From: Clavelina lepadiformis
Lineage: Eukaryota > Chordata > Ascidiacea > Aplousobranchia > Clavelinidae
DNA length: 64,000 bases
Reading direction: 5' to 3'
NCBI RefSeq assembly: GCF_947623445.1
Contig: NC_135241.1
Coordinates: forward strand, 6,388,501 to 6,452,500
In this document: positions 1-12,816 of the stretch, piece by piece
Layout of the letters: every line of letters starts with the position of its first letter
How positions within the stretch are numbered: position 1 is the stretch's first letter
Position numbers and translations under genes: made by a program
The notes under the pieces: generated by a model
Seen by the model: the letters and a program-made list of their open reading frames with translations, nothing else
What the model was told of the DNA's origin: nothing
Database searches by the model: none

Positions 1-477
1 TGTGCAATGCAGTGAAACCCTTCTCATTTTGTTGTCTTGTGATATTGTGCGATTCAGAGGTTAATAGTCATGTGGTCATTGTAACCATCTGTCTTGGAAA
101 GTTGTAAACATGTTAACTGGCACATCACTTTGAAATATGTCATAACTGCTAAAATGTTTGCATGTGATGATTTTATTCAAATTTTTTTTATGTAACTGCA
201 GTAGATATCAAAGTTCCATTGTAGAAAGTTATCTATCCAGTATTAAGATGGTACATTAAGATAATCTCGCTTTGATGCGACTTAGTCTCACTGGTATTGT
301 CTAGTCAAATGAAACTTTGAACAATGACACAATGTTTAAAGTTACTAATATTATATATATGAAAGCACACTGTATAGAATGTTAGTTCTACAATTATACT
401 ATCGACAAATAGACGTATAACATTGATGAAATTAGTGCTAAAACATTTTATATTTTGTGATTTCTGAATCTTCACAG
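1..477 (+). other. Intron upstream of first visible TRPM exon
   Basis: AT-rich non-coding sequence ending in a clear acceptor (ttcacag at 471-477). I see no credible start codon or coding exon in it, so it is read as an intron of the TRPM gene whose first exon(s) lie left of the window. Confidence 0.6.
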
Positions 478-3400
478 TACATACGACTTGCTCATGATAC
501 CAAGCCAGATTTGGTTCTTCAGCTTTTACTAGATGAATGGAAACTTTCAGCACCAAAGATGGTGATATCAGTGCACGGTGGCGCACATAATTTCCAACTT
601 CAGTCTAAACTTCATAGGTTAATTTGTGTTGTATTTACTGTTGAGACCTCTTATATTTTGTTCATTTTTACGATGTGTAAACTGCTGATTTTTCAGGGTA
701 TTCTGCAATGGTTTGATAAAAGCTGCCAAGACTACAGGGTCTTGGATTATGACATTTGGTCTGAACACAGGTATCATTTTAAAAAAGAATAATACTTTTT
801 GTCTCTGAACATTATAATAGTTCAGTTTTGTTACTTGAAAGACATCAGCGTTTCATGCTAGTTTATTTGTTGTAAAGTATTGCAAGTCGTGTCTTAAAAC
901 CTTGTAGGTGTTGGAATGATTGTTGGTGACGCAATAAAAGAACACAAAGCAAGGTCACGCAGGAAGATTGTGAGCATTGGTGTCGCACCATGGGGTGTGG
1001 TGGATCATAGAGATGATCTTATTGGTTCCGAGGTTGGTCTACTTTATGTTGCTTTCTATATTCCTCTTTTTAATAAATAGTTCCTGCATTTCAATGTTAA
1101 TTTTTCAAAATGCAGCCTATTAGCGCTTACCAGACCATGGGAAATCCTTTAAGTAAAGGTTCTGTATTAAACACTGCTCACACTCATTTCCTGCTGGTCG
1201 ATAATGGTACAGATGGAAGGTACGACAGCGAGTTGAGATTTAGAAGGCAACTTGAACGACGGTTATCTCAGCAGAACATAAACCCTCGTAAGTTAATTGA
1301 AAACTCATTGAAATATTATTACTTCCATTAACATAATTCAATGTTGCTTTGGATTTTTTTTAATCAAAAATATTACAATTACATCACAACACCAATTAGT
1401 ACAGGAAACTGCTATTTCTTGAGTGATGTTACATCAGTTGTAGTCATCTTGTTGTAATATATAACACAACATAATGAGATGCTGGCAATGCAATCAAGAA
1501 AAGCATGTTTTGACAATAAGAAATATTTTTTTTATAAAAAAACGATTGTATTTTGTGGTGAATAGCCGACTTTTTAACTTAATTTTAGAAGTAAGCTTCT
1601 ATTCTTAGCTGTTTTTGTTTCCAGATCGTACATCGATGGTATGTCTGGTTCTTGAAGGTGGTAAAAACACAATCAATGTAGTGCTAGAAAGCGTGCGCCA
1701 GAACCCTCCCATACCGGTCATAGTGTGTGATGGAAGTGGAAGGGCTGCTGACTTACTTGCCTTTGCTCATCAGTATGCTGATGAAGATGGGTAAGGCCTA
1801 AGGAATCTATTTTTAAATTTAATACAGTTTACTGATCCACTTTCACATCAATAAATTGCTTTTAATCTTAGTCTACATTTGCTTAAGCAATAACGCGAAG
1901 AGTTTTCAATGATATAAATGTTTGAATAACTAAATGCATTTTCAAGTTATTGGTTAGTATTGATACCAAAGCTTTAGCATGGTTTGTAATTTCACAAAGG
2001 CACGTAAATGTGCTTCAGACCAACCTGCTCTTGTGTCTATGATTGCATGTATATGTTTCAGCACAATGATGGAAGATTTGAGAGCTCAACTTCTTGTTCT
2101 TATCCAGGACACATTCAAATGCAGTCGAGATCAAGCCCAATATTTTTACATGTCAATAATGGAATGTGTTAAAAAGAAGGAATTGGTATTATACCTATTT
2201 TGTTTTATCGATTTACTTTTGATATGTGTAATTAGTATATATATTGTTTTTTATCCGAAATATACTGTGTTTTTTACATCAAGATTTTGGGTTTGTTAAC
2301 TGTCAACCAGTTGTCTTTGCAGATTACCATATTTAGAATGGGACAAGATGTAAAACAAGACGATATTGACATTGCCATATTAACTGCTATATTGAAAGGT
2401 AAAATTTGGAAACAACGTACAATATCCAAGGCTTGACTTAGCACAGGAAATTAAATTTATAAGCTAAGTCACAGAATTGGGTCACTTCCCCAATCTTGTT
2501 TATCACGGCTAGATTTTAAGGAGATTAAACTGCAGCTTTAACTAATCAGTAGGGATTAGAACTTTGCCTGTTAAATGTTAATTAGACGATTTTTTTAATT
2601 AGTGTCGTTTTAAAAAGCTGTACAAAAGCTTATTACCATACTTTCATGCCTACTATAATCTGCTGTGTAAAAGCTTCCTTTTTTGTTATTGCTTTAACAC
2701 TCCAATACACTTCAAAGTGTCATTCTATGAGTGACCTTAAGAAAACAGATTATCGCTATTGACGGTTTGTTTATTTTTATACAGCTCAGTGTAAATCTGC
2801 CCCTGACATGTTAAATCTGGCACTGTCCTGGAATCGCATTGATATTGCCACCAGTCAAATATTCGTATATGGTCGTCAATGGCCAGTGAGTGTTCTATGT
2901 TAATTTTTTCCATTTTGAAGTATGTGATAATAGCATTTGAATTGACTTGGTAGCATTCATTTTGTCAGTAAAATATTTTTCGCAGACTTCATTAACAAAA
3001 GTAGCCCCTGGCAATGGTAACGTTTAAACTGGCCTATGTGTTGCTGATGTAACACAGCAACTGGATATTTTGAGACCAGGTATTTTACTAGGTGCTGTCC
3101 TTGCAACAAGCCATGATGGACGCCCTGATTAATGACCGCGTTGATTTTGTTAAGTTACTCATGGAAAATGGTGTCAGTATGCATAAATTTCTGACCATAG
3201 CAAGACTTGAAGAACTCTACAATGCGGTATGTTTTCACTAAATTCTTGTCGCATTGTTCAGTTTTGTTAGCTCTTTGCCACGCGAAGTAGCGAATTCAGC
3301 ATTTGCACTTGAAGTCATGCTTTTATATACGGCATTTAAATTATAATGCAGCAAAAACCATATCTCCTATAGTGTTGTTATTTTCAATGCATCTTAACAT

Positions 3401-6400
3401 ATTGATGGCAAAATAAGGATTTGAGAATGGGTAAAATAATTATTACACTTCTTCAATTTTTGTTTGTGCAGAAAACACCTGTTCATCTTGTCTACTTGAT
3501 AAATGATGTTAAGAAGAATATTCCACCGGGATGCAGATTTACATTAATAGATATTGGCCAGGTATGTAAAAGTATAATTCGGACAAAATTAATGGTTAAT
3601 GAGTCTGTAGATTAATGAGTCTGTAGATTAAAATATATTTCAAAACTGCAAGTGAGGACTAAACCATGGTTTACGGTTTAAATAAACCTTGTTTTAATTG
3701 ATTATGATTTCATCTGTTCGGTAGTATCTTGCTAAGATTTATAAGTTATTAAATCAAAAGTTTTAAAACGTTAGGACAAAATTAATTGTATGTGCTTAAC
3801 GTTTTAAGAAATTTAAAATACTACATCAGGTCATAGAGCTGCTTATGGGCGGTGCTTATCGATCCAGCTACACAAGAAAGCGACTTCGCCTCTACTATGC
3901 TGCCAAGATGAAAAGTGAACCTGGTGTTCGAAAGCAGTTAAGCTTCATGATGGGGCTGAATACTTTTGGAAGTAACACAGTCGCTGGAAAGGCTGAAGTA
4001 AGGCTTAGCATGTGGTCTATGAAGCTTGTATTCAAACTTGTTATTATTGGCTCACGCTAGCCATTGTGTGCAAAATGCTACTATGGCAGACCAATTTTGA
4101 GCTAACCATAGTATATAACTAAGATATTTCTGAAAAATTATAATGCATTATTGCTTTTTGTTGCTATTGATGCTTTTATGCTGTTTAGATACAGTGTGGC
4201 ATTTTTGCTCAATGGTACTGGCATAAGTAATAAGAAGAACAATGCACACTGCTGCAAGGCATTTTCATACTGTATTTATATATTTGTTGATTTCTATAAA
4301 TTTTACCAGACTTCCACAATCACGCAGCAGGAAAATAGGAAGCAAGCACTTGAAGTAGCACATCCCACTTTACCACATTTTCCTTACCCATTCCATGAAC
4401 TGCTGATATGGGCCGTTCTGATGAAACGACAAAAAATGGCTCTGTTTATGTGGCAGCAGGGAGAGGAAGCCATTGCTAAGGTATATAACTGTAACATTAC
4501 AGCCAAGGTATCATTATCTAGAGTGCGTTACTAAAGTAACAATTAAATAAAATGGAGCTGTGTAATTATGCAAACTATATTGCGCTGTGACCAGTTAATC
4601 CTCAGATTAATGAATGCAAACTATATCAATTTTTTGAACTTTTTGAATTACTGACCAGTATTTCGTAAATTCAATGCATCGCCATGAATAAATGAGGGTC
4701 ATGTCAATTTTTTGAACTTTGTGTAGGTGTGTGAATAGTTGAATACCGTATACTAGTTTGTCATTAGTCAATTAGTCATCATTGTATAATTTTGGTAAAG
4801 CAATGTTTTGTAAAAACTGCCTGAGTTAAAAATGAATTTGAATGGTGCAAGCCTTCACACAATCTACAGTTGCAGTTGCTCGGTGTTTGCATAGTTATTG
4901 AGTTTTAAGCTAACACCACCCACGATATATCTACTTTGTACTAGCTACTAATAATGTGGAAGTATTTACAGAAGGCTTGTTACTCATTTACGTGTAAAAA
5001 GTAGATTGAAAGATAAGAAATACTGAAAGCTAAAACGCAAAAATCAACAAATACCAATTTGATCTCACTTGCCTTCAGGCTTTAGTTGCTTGCAAGCTGT
5101 ATAAGACAATGGCCAAAGAAGCTGCAGATGATGACCTGGACGTGGAAGAGTCTGATCAACTTCGAACATTTTCAAAGTAAGATAAGAGGAAATACTTTAT
5201 AGCTCTTGTTAAGCAGTGTATATTGGTTGCAACTGGACATGCGTGTTCTTCGTAGACGTTTTTTGGTTACAAGAAAAGTACCAGTTTTTGTCACATTGGT
5301 ACATTCTTTTGCACTTAACAGTATCCTGGAGAAATCACCTTACATGTTTTTGCATAGCGATTATTACCAGATCACTTTTTTCCCATGACACACAGCTAAT
5401 ATCTAAATCAATACTGAAAAGACATTAGTTCTACAACATATTAACATAAGCGTGCTTTGAAATATTAAGTATTAGAGTTTAGACTTTAAAGATAAAGAGG
5501 TAAATATTTATAGATGGCATACAAACACCTTAATTAGCGTAACAGTATCATACTGGATATGTATTAAGACGATGTTTAATAGAAACGCTTATGGAATAAT
5601 AACTGTAAAAATCGGTGGTATATAATTATAACAACATTGTTCAATTGAGATTTTGTGCTATACGTATTTGTAAGTAAATTATTCTTTTGCTTCATCATTA
5701 CCCTTAGCCTTAATAAAAATACAAGTTTTGTAATTTATGGTATGGACATTAAACAAGATTATATTTTTGTCATCAGAGAATTTCAAGATCTTGCCATTCA
5801 ACTTCTTGAAATATGTTATCATGCGGACGATGATGCAACAAAACATCTTCTCACTTACGAACTTAAACATTGGAGTCGTCAGACTTGCCTTAGTCTTGCC
5901 TTAGCTGCCAAGCATCGTGATTTTATCGCCCATCCATGTGTTCAGCTTTTGTTGAATGATTTGTGGATGGGTGGGTTGTCAGAGCGCAAAAACTCAGGAT
6001 TAAAGGTTATTCATTTAGCTTTTATGTTTTGTATTTCGTGTATTATGCATTGGTATTATCCTAAATGTGAAATATGTGTGGTTTGTACATTGTACAATAA
6101 AAATTATTGAAATATAAAGTACATTTTTTCAGTTGTAATTGCACTGCATAAGTTATAGTAATAAGTAATAAGTCTTTAAAAAATTAAAATTAGATAAATA
6201 TAAAATCATCTCTTCGACAGGTGATACTTGGTATATTTTGTCCCATTTTTCTTCTCACACTCGATTTCAAGACCCATGAAGAATTGTTATTGATGCCTCA
6301 AACTATGGAGGAACACATGCATGAAGTATCCAGCCTCTCCTCTTTCATTGGAGGGTAAAAATGAATCGTTAAATGCTGTCTATAACAACATATTTGTGGA

Positions 6401-9400
6401 TGGTGTATTTTATTTCATTCAGCTCTGTTAAAATACGTAATTAGGCTTAGTGGTGGCCATCCAATGACCTTCCATTTAGTGTAGACTTAATAAATTGGTT
6501 TTATTATGTTTAAACCATAACGTGATAAAGAATGTAACAAGGTGTTAAATGGCCTGAGGTGTTAAATTTGTTTATTATGTTGTGGTTTTAAACCGAGGAG
6601 GGTTAGAAAACAAGTCTCATAAAATTCCAAAAGCTCGTTTAAGTTTCTTGAGACCATTGCATGTTTAGTTCCAGCTCAAGTTCGAGTTCGTCATCCAGTT
6701 CAAGTTCATCTTCAAGTGGAAAAAGTTCATTGTCATTACCGGTATGTTTTTTATAGTGTTATGTATGTATTTGCGATTTTTGGCAGACTATTTTTTGTTT
6801 GTTTGTTCAGTTGCAATTTAACTTGATTGAGCTGTACTTAGATGGTTGTATAAACTTTTATTCAAATTTTTGTTTGGTGTTAAATCCTGACTAATCTTGC
6901 TATTAACTTCCAGAAACCTGAAGTGCTTGGGAGAGCTGTTTCAGAAGAAAGGGTACAAGACGCTTATGTTATGCTCACCACACGACCCAAACAACTTACA
7001 CTTAATAAAAAGATCTATGAGTTTTACAATGCACCCATTACTAAGTTCTGGATGTACGCCATGGCATATATTGGTGTATTGTTGCTCTTCACATATGTTG
7101 TATTGGTGAATACAATTTTTAACAGTTGCTGTGTATGTGCGCTTGCTTTAGGCTTCATCTTAATCTCAACTTTATTGGTGTTTGAAGTTGAAATGTATGC
7201 TTATTAGTTATGAATAAATAAATACACACTTTGCAGGTGAAAATGTCCAATTACCCTTCCATACCAGAGTGGATAGTTATTTCACATGTGATAACCATGA
7301 CCATGGAAAAGGTGGTGTTTATAGAAATCGTATAAAACAAAATATTTCTCGTTTTGTTTGTTATATTTTATCCTCTGTTTAAAGTAAAGTGTAAAGTAAG
7401 CTAAAATGTAACCTATTCTTACAGTAGTTATCGCTATTAATATGAGATTTGGTCTTTATTATCTGTTATTATTCAGGTACGAGAGATCGTAGTATCTGAA
7501 CCAAGTGGGGCTGGACAGAAAATAAAAGTGTGGGCGAACAGTTTTTGGAATTTGATGGATTCTGTAACAATATTGATGTTTTTTACTGCCCTAGGCCTGA
7601 GGTTGACCCAGAATGACCATATTCTTCAAATAGGCCGGGCTTTGTATTGTGTCAATATTGTCCTGTGGTATACGCACCTGCTAAATGTCTTCAGGTGATA
7701 AACTATCCTGTTATGCCTCTTTTTCTAGCAGCATGTGTTACAGCCACATATAATTTAATTAAGCAACTGAGTTTTATTATTCAGTTTAAGGTGTTTTTGA
7801 CTAATACCGCTATGCATCTATTGCTGTTACGCTATGATTTTAACGGGTTTCAGTGTTAACAAACATCTTGGTCCATATGTGATGTTGATGGGAAAGATGA
7901 TGGTCGACATGGCAACGTTTATCATTCTTCTTGCAGTCATCTTGACTAGCTTTGGGGTAGCACGGCAGGTATTTTGAGAAATAATTTTTTTGCATATCAA
8001 CTTTGTATTGATATGCTTTCATATTTTTAGGCAATACTGCACCCCAATGAAAATGCAAGCTGGACACTGCTCAAAGATGTTATGCTAGAGCCCTACTTCA
8101 TGTTGTATGGAGAAGTGTATGCAGGGACCATAGATCGTGAGACTCTTAAAATAATATCATTGTCTTTTTGATTAATAGAAATTTTACACATCTGCAATAT
8201 TTTAACATGTAGAGTAGTAATATTTAACCAAAAGTATCAGATGGAATAGATGTTGATTCTTATAAAAATTATTTTTGTGTATTAATTATATACAGTCGAA
8301 TCCGCTTAATTCGGACACCGGATAACCCGGACAACCGCTTTATTCGGCCAAAATGCTCGGGAACGGAACAAAAGTAAAAATTGAACGTAAAAAACTCCTG
8401 TTAATTCGGACAATTCTCCGCTTAATTCGGACACATGTTCGCAATTCCATCGTTAGGTTATGACACAATAAACAGTACTTCGTTCGTTTTAAGACAAGAT
8501 GCAATTGCATTATGAGCGATTATGGTGAAACAATGACGATCGATGCAGTAACAATCGACAATGAACTCATATAAGGCCGTGCCAGCTTCATAGTCGCTTT
8601 TACTTCGGTACAATCGCGTCCATCTTGTAGGACAAAATTGTACAGAAAAGTTTAGGACAAAAAGTGAAATTGCTCACTAAAGTAAACGAAGACGTTTTAT
8701 GCGATCAGTGCCAGTTACTGCAGTATAGCGCAGCTGCAATTCAGTTATTACGCAACAGTACAGTATTTTAAATGCGTTTTTTGCCTTTATGCATGACCAT
8801 GAAACGAACAATTGATTTTCCGCTTAATTCGGACAAAGCCGTTTCTCCGCTTAATTCGGCCAAAAGTGAGCGGAACCAAAGTGTCCGAATTAAGCGGATT
8901 TGACTGTATTTAAAAAAATTACATATAAGGTTGCAAATTTTTATTAAATATTTTAGCTTGCTATGGTGAGGACAAAAGTTTGTGTGTCGTTGGAGCTTGG
9001 ATAGCACCAACTTTGATGACGATTTACCTTCTTGTTGCCAACATTTTGTTGCTGAACTTGCTCATTGCTGTTTTTAAGTAAGTGAAATTTTAAACCAAAA
9101 CCAAAGTTATCCAATAGACAACATAACAAATAAAACCAAACCTTACAATAACTTACTGGATTCTGATAAAATAGATGAGAAACAGAAAATAAAACTAACG
9201 GTAAACAACATTTTCAACAGTAATACATTTGCACGTGTGAAGACCTACTCAGACCGAATATGGAAGTTTCAACGTTATATGACAATTGTTGAGTTTGAAT
9301 TGAGGCCAGTCTTGCCACCCCCACTTATACTTATCAGTTACATTTTCTTGATCTTTCAAGCACTTTGCAAAAAGAGGAAATCCGGGACATCTGATCGTGG

Positions 9401-12400
9401 ATTAAGTACGTTAATAAGAAACAATTTTTATCTGTTGTTGCTGAACTATGTGTTATTCCTAAAGGTTTTATGTAAAATTTTATTGATCTTGAAGCATAAA
9501 TGTTCATATGTTTTAACATAGTATATTTTTTTCACATAAATGGGTGTGATTTGTGTGGTACAGAATTATTTCTGGATGATGATGATGTTGAAAAATTACA
9601 TGACTTTGAAGAAGATTGTGTTGATGAGTATTTTCGAGAAAAAGACAAAGCTCTCATTAAGGAAGATTCAGTAGATGGGAAAAAGTAAGGAAATCTTCAA
9701 CATTTTTGAAATTGTTTTGAAACTAGAAACTGTTCGATTTTCACTCATTTAAACCATTCAGGTTTAATCATTTACTTGATACTGTTGATGATATGTGTGA
9801 ACGAGAAGTTCTACTGACAAACTACATTGTAGACATGCATGAACGTTTATCAAGTCTGGAAGATACTAATGTTAAGGTTTGGTTTTGATTGACAAATAAA
9901 TTTAATTTACAACTTGCTTTACTATCAGTCAAATAATGCTCATCTGTACTATGCAAAATTAAGACATTTTCCAAGGTAAATAAATTTTGGGTAAGTTCAG
10001 ATTCCATTTTAGTTTTTTTGTTTAGCTTCTTCAGCTCCAATATAGTGGATCTGGGTTAAGATCTCGACACAACACAGGTCGCTCTGATTCATGCTCAGGG
10101 CGTGAAAACGACGTTCACCCGGCTCCAGAGCTTGGAGTCGTGCCCGAGAGCACAGCATCTGTGCGTGCTTGGTGGTCACTGAGACATCGAAGTCGTATTC
10201 GTCAGGACTCAGAAATGAGTACCGCAAGTGACTGGCAGAATAACTTCCTAAGACACAGGTAAGATGCTTTTATTTCTAACGCTTTAAGTTCAAAGTATTA
10301 GATATCTGGATATATGATACTGTATATCCATTGGACCAACGTGGACTTGATGCATGGAATTTTGCAAGGTTTCGCTGTGATTTTGTTTTTTTAAGTAGAA
10401 CTATCAGTCAAGATCGCTATATGCCAACTAAAGCAACTGAGAAAATTGAATTCAAAAAACCGCTAAGAAAAACTAATTCTACAGGTAAGCAGTGGTGGAG
10501 GTGCTGTTTTATTAATAAGCAGCTTAAAGTTAGCAGACTATCATGGAACAGTTTCTATCAACTTGTGTTAAAGCTTAAACGAAAAGCTAATAAATCTGTT
10601 TTTGAATACTAGGTATCATTCAAGAAAATAATCCCAGTGCCGATGAGCTGGAATCAAAAGGACTTGCTCGGTACAAGGGAATCAATCACCTCGCGGTGGA
10701 AGAGGATTTTAAATCCATGTCTTGCCAGGTACTGCGATTTTGTTCGCCTTGTGTCAATACAAGTTTGTACCTAAATATGCACATAAGTCAGGATAACTTC
10801 GTCTAAAATATGAAACTTTTGCTGCTTGTCATAGCAAGTCAATATCAACACAATCTTAATAACTGTTTTAAGTCTTTTCTAGTTATTGTCACTTGTTCCG
10901 ATGTAAAAGCGCATGCTATTAGCAACTACTGTAACTAGCACTTTTTTCGGTCCCCATCAAGCCAATGTTAAAAAGTAAAATAGTTGATTGTATATTGTGC
11001 AGTTTGCATTATATGTATTAAGTAAATATTTAAGCCTACTTACACAACAGAGCAATATTATTGCCCAGTAATAAGCGCAACTAATAGAGACTAACAACAA
11101 ATAATAAAATAAATGTTGAAACTTGGATTTTAGGACATCATGCTTGCAACTGATACGAGCAAGCAGATAACCAACATAAATCACACTGTTCATGGCAGTA
11201 CACAAATTCCTGATTACGGCTTACAGTAAGTATAATATCAGTTTATTAACAGACATGGAACTACATGTAAGAAATTTTCCACTTCTCCTAACACAATCTA
11301 ATCCTCATATTGACTGTCATAATTATTGTAGAATGCGACCACTATTCAAAAGGAATTTTGCCATTCCGATTGACGAGGATCTTCGTCATGACCTATTAAG
11401 CTCAACTGAGTCAGGATCTTCCAGTGGAAGAGTCACTCCTAAAGAAATGTTTGCTGGTGTTTCTGAAAGTGGTTTAAGGCGTTTAGAGATCACCAATAGC
11501 ACACCCACACGTTTGAAACCACCAATGCTGAAAGTTGCCACCAACTTAGTTAATGATCAAATTCCCTCCACCAGCTCAACTCCCATAATGTTAAGTAAGC
11601 TTTCGGTTCCTCCTGCAACATCCAGTACAAATACAAAGAAAATCTCAAGTACGAATTTAATTTTTGACTGTTCTTTTTTGTCATGTAGCCATGTAAATAT
11701 AGCTTATAGTTACACCAATCTACTTACAAAAAAGTTGAGGTAAACATTTGCTCTTTCACCAATATGCAATTGCAGACAAAATAAAACCTCGTCATCAGCG
11801 TCTAAGCTTATCGACTGGCCTTGGTGTGGGTAGTCAAGCATCTCCAATGAATAAATCGACATACAAAAGTATAACAGACAACATTGATACATCAAGTTGG
11901 CATGAAATATATGCGCCACTTGTTCCCCAGACCCCATTTGATGGCTGGTGGGCTGGAAAGGTATGGAATGTCTTGTTGAGAAATATAACTACCAGATATA
12001 GGTATCAGAACCGACTAAGGTTCAAAATGATTTGGTTTGCCCAACTAGTTATACTTTCTACACTGCGCTTTTGCTAGCTTGTAAATAGGAGTGGTATTAC
12101 TTTATGTGTGTAACTTTAGGCACCAGAGTTTGATGCACAAAGACCAATTAAATTTAGTGATCAAACATCACTCAGTGAGTGGGATGAAGATAATGAGTCT
12201 AACATCAATAGGAAGGGCAGGTAAATTGAAAAGCTTTGAAATTTGACCAGACGAGTGAGCCAATAGAATTAGCTTACTCTATTTAAAATATTTAAAGATC
12301 AAAATCAAAATCACAACATCGCCGTAAAAAACATCTGAAAAGGAACAAGAAAATCCTTGCCCAGTTGGCAGAAGCACCCAGTGTTCCTCAGCTGAATTCC

Positions 12401-12535
12401 AATAACAACTCTGACCCACCTTACACTAACCAGACTTCCACTTTCCCAAGGTCTCGACGCCAAACCGTATCACTTACCAGCCTAACAAACTCACAACCTG
12501 AAATGCTTCTTTTTGGAGATAAAGTTGTGAAATGA
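478..12535 (+). CDS. TRPM-family cation channel (TRPM1/3/6/7 group), 5' partial
   Basis: Multi-exon gene for a melastatin-type TRP channel, a tetrameric plasma-membrane cation channel. Visible exons encode the N-terminal SLOG/MHR region (478-617 with [12 protein letters not shown]; 697-770; 908-1032 with APWGVV; 1116 on with [10 protein letters not shown] and HTHFLL; the [15 protein letters not shown] block before 1790), the pre-S1 helices ([20 protein letters not shown] near 4380; [10 protein letters not shown] near 5910), S1-S4 (about 7000-7690), the pore (about 7860-9077, YGEVYAG and [16 protein letters not shown]), the TRP helix ([12 protein letters not shown]) and a short coiled coil near 9780-9880. 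The C-terminal tail is Ser/Thr-rich, ends ...LLFGDKVVK, and carries no alpha-kinase domain, so it is closer to TRPM1/3 in layout than to TRPM6/7. The 5' exon(s) are missing at the window edge. Some tail exons (about 10300-12230) are joined by inference. Subfamily is uncertain; TRPM identity is not. Confidence 0.9.
3593..3632. repeat. Short tandem duplication in TRPM intron
   Basis: The unit attaatgagtctgtag occurs twice in immediate succession in the intron between the LIDIGQ exon and the ELLMGGAYR exon. It looks like a simple local duplication with no sign of function. Confidence 0.6.
6669..6741 (+). other. TRPM exon coding a 16-serine run
   Basis: Small exon between a tttag acceptor and a gtatgt donor. 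Using one phase-2 join it encodes sixteen consecutive serines followed by GKSSLSLP. It sits in the linker between the pre-S1 helices and S1. Mixed serine codons (TCC, AGC, TCA, AGT, TCG, TCT) are used rather than one repeated triplet. It is part of the TRPM gene and is listed because of its composition. Confidence 0.7.
8293..8906. mobile_element. Tc1/mariner-like MITE in TRPM intron
   Basis: 614-bp element bounded by inverted ends: it starts CAGTCGAATCCGCTTAATTC and ends with the near-complement, GGATTTGACTG. It is flanked by TA on both sides (8291-8292 and 8907-8908), the target duplication of Tc1/mariner/pogo transposons. The motif CCGCTTAATTCGGAC recurs near both ends as subterminal repeats. 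I see no transposase coding sequence, so it is non-autonomous. It lies in the intron just before the exon encoding the pore's C-terminal half and S6. Confidence 0.8.
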
Positions 12536-12759
12536 GTTACCGTGTTCTACAGCATTTCAGTTATTTGCTGTTTAACTACACTGTCTTTGTACTTTCTACA
12601 ATCTCTTATGGCCTTTTATTTATTATACTTCCTCTGCAAAACGTGCACAGTGTTTTTTCTCAATACAAATTGTACCTACGTGGTTTTTTATGCATTTTAT
12701 CTTGCTGCTCGATCATTATACACACATCATAACTGTGAAAAAAGCTTTAGTTTGGTGTT

Positions 12760-12765
12760 AATAAA
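12760..12765 (+). terminator. Probable TRPM polyadenylation signal
   Basis: AATAAA 225 nt after the TRPM stop codon and 52 nt before the SNAPC3 stop codon on the other strand. If used, the two convergent 3' UTRs abut or overlap. A matching TTTATT near 12615 could serve SNAPC3. Confidence 0.45.
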
Positions 12766-12816
12766 ATTGGCTGTCCGGATTATGTTGAAAATGTTTACAG
12801 CTAGATAGATAGGTGT

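Noticed and set aside
9700-12535. TRPM6/7-type alpha-kinase at the channel C-terminus
   Set aside because: The tail exons are Ser/Thr-rich without any kinase motif, and a stop codon ends the protein at 12535.
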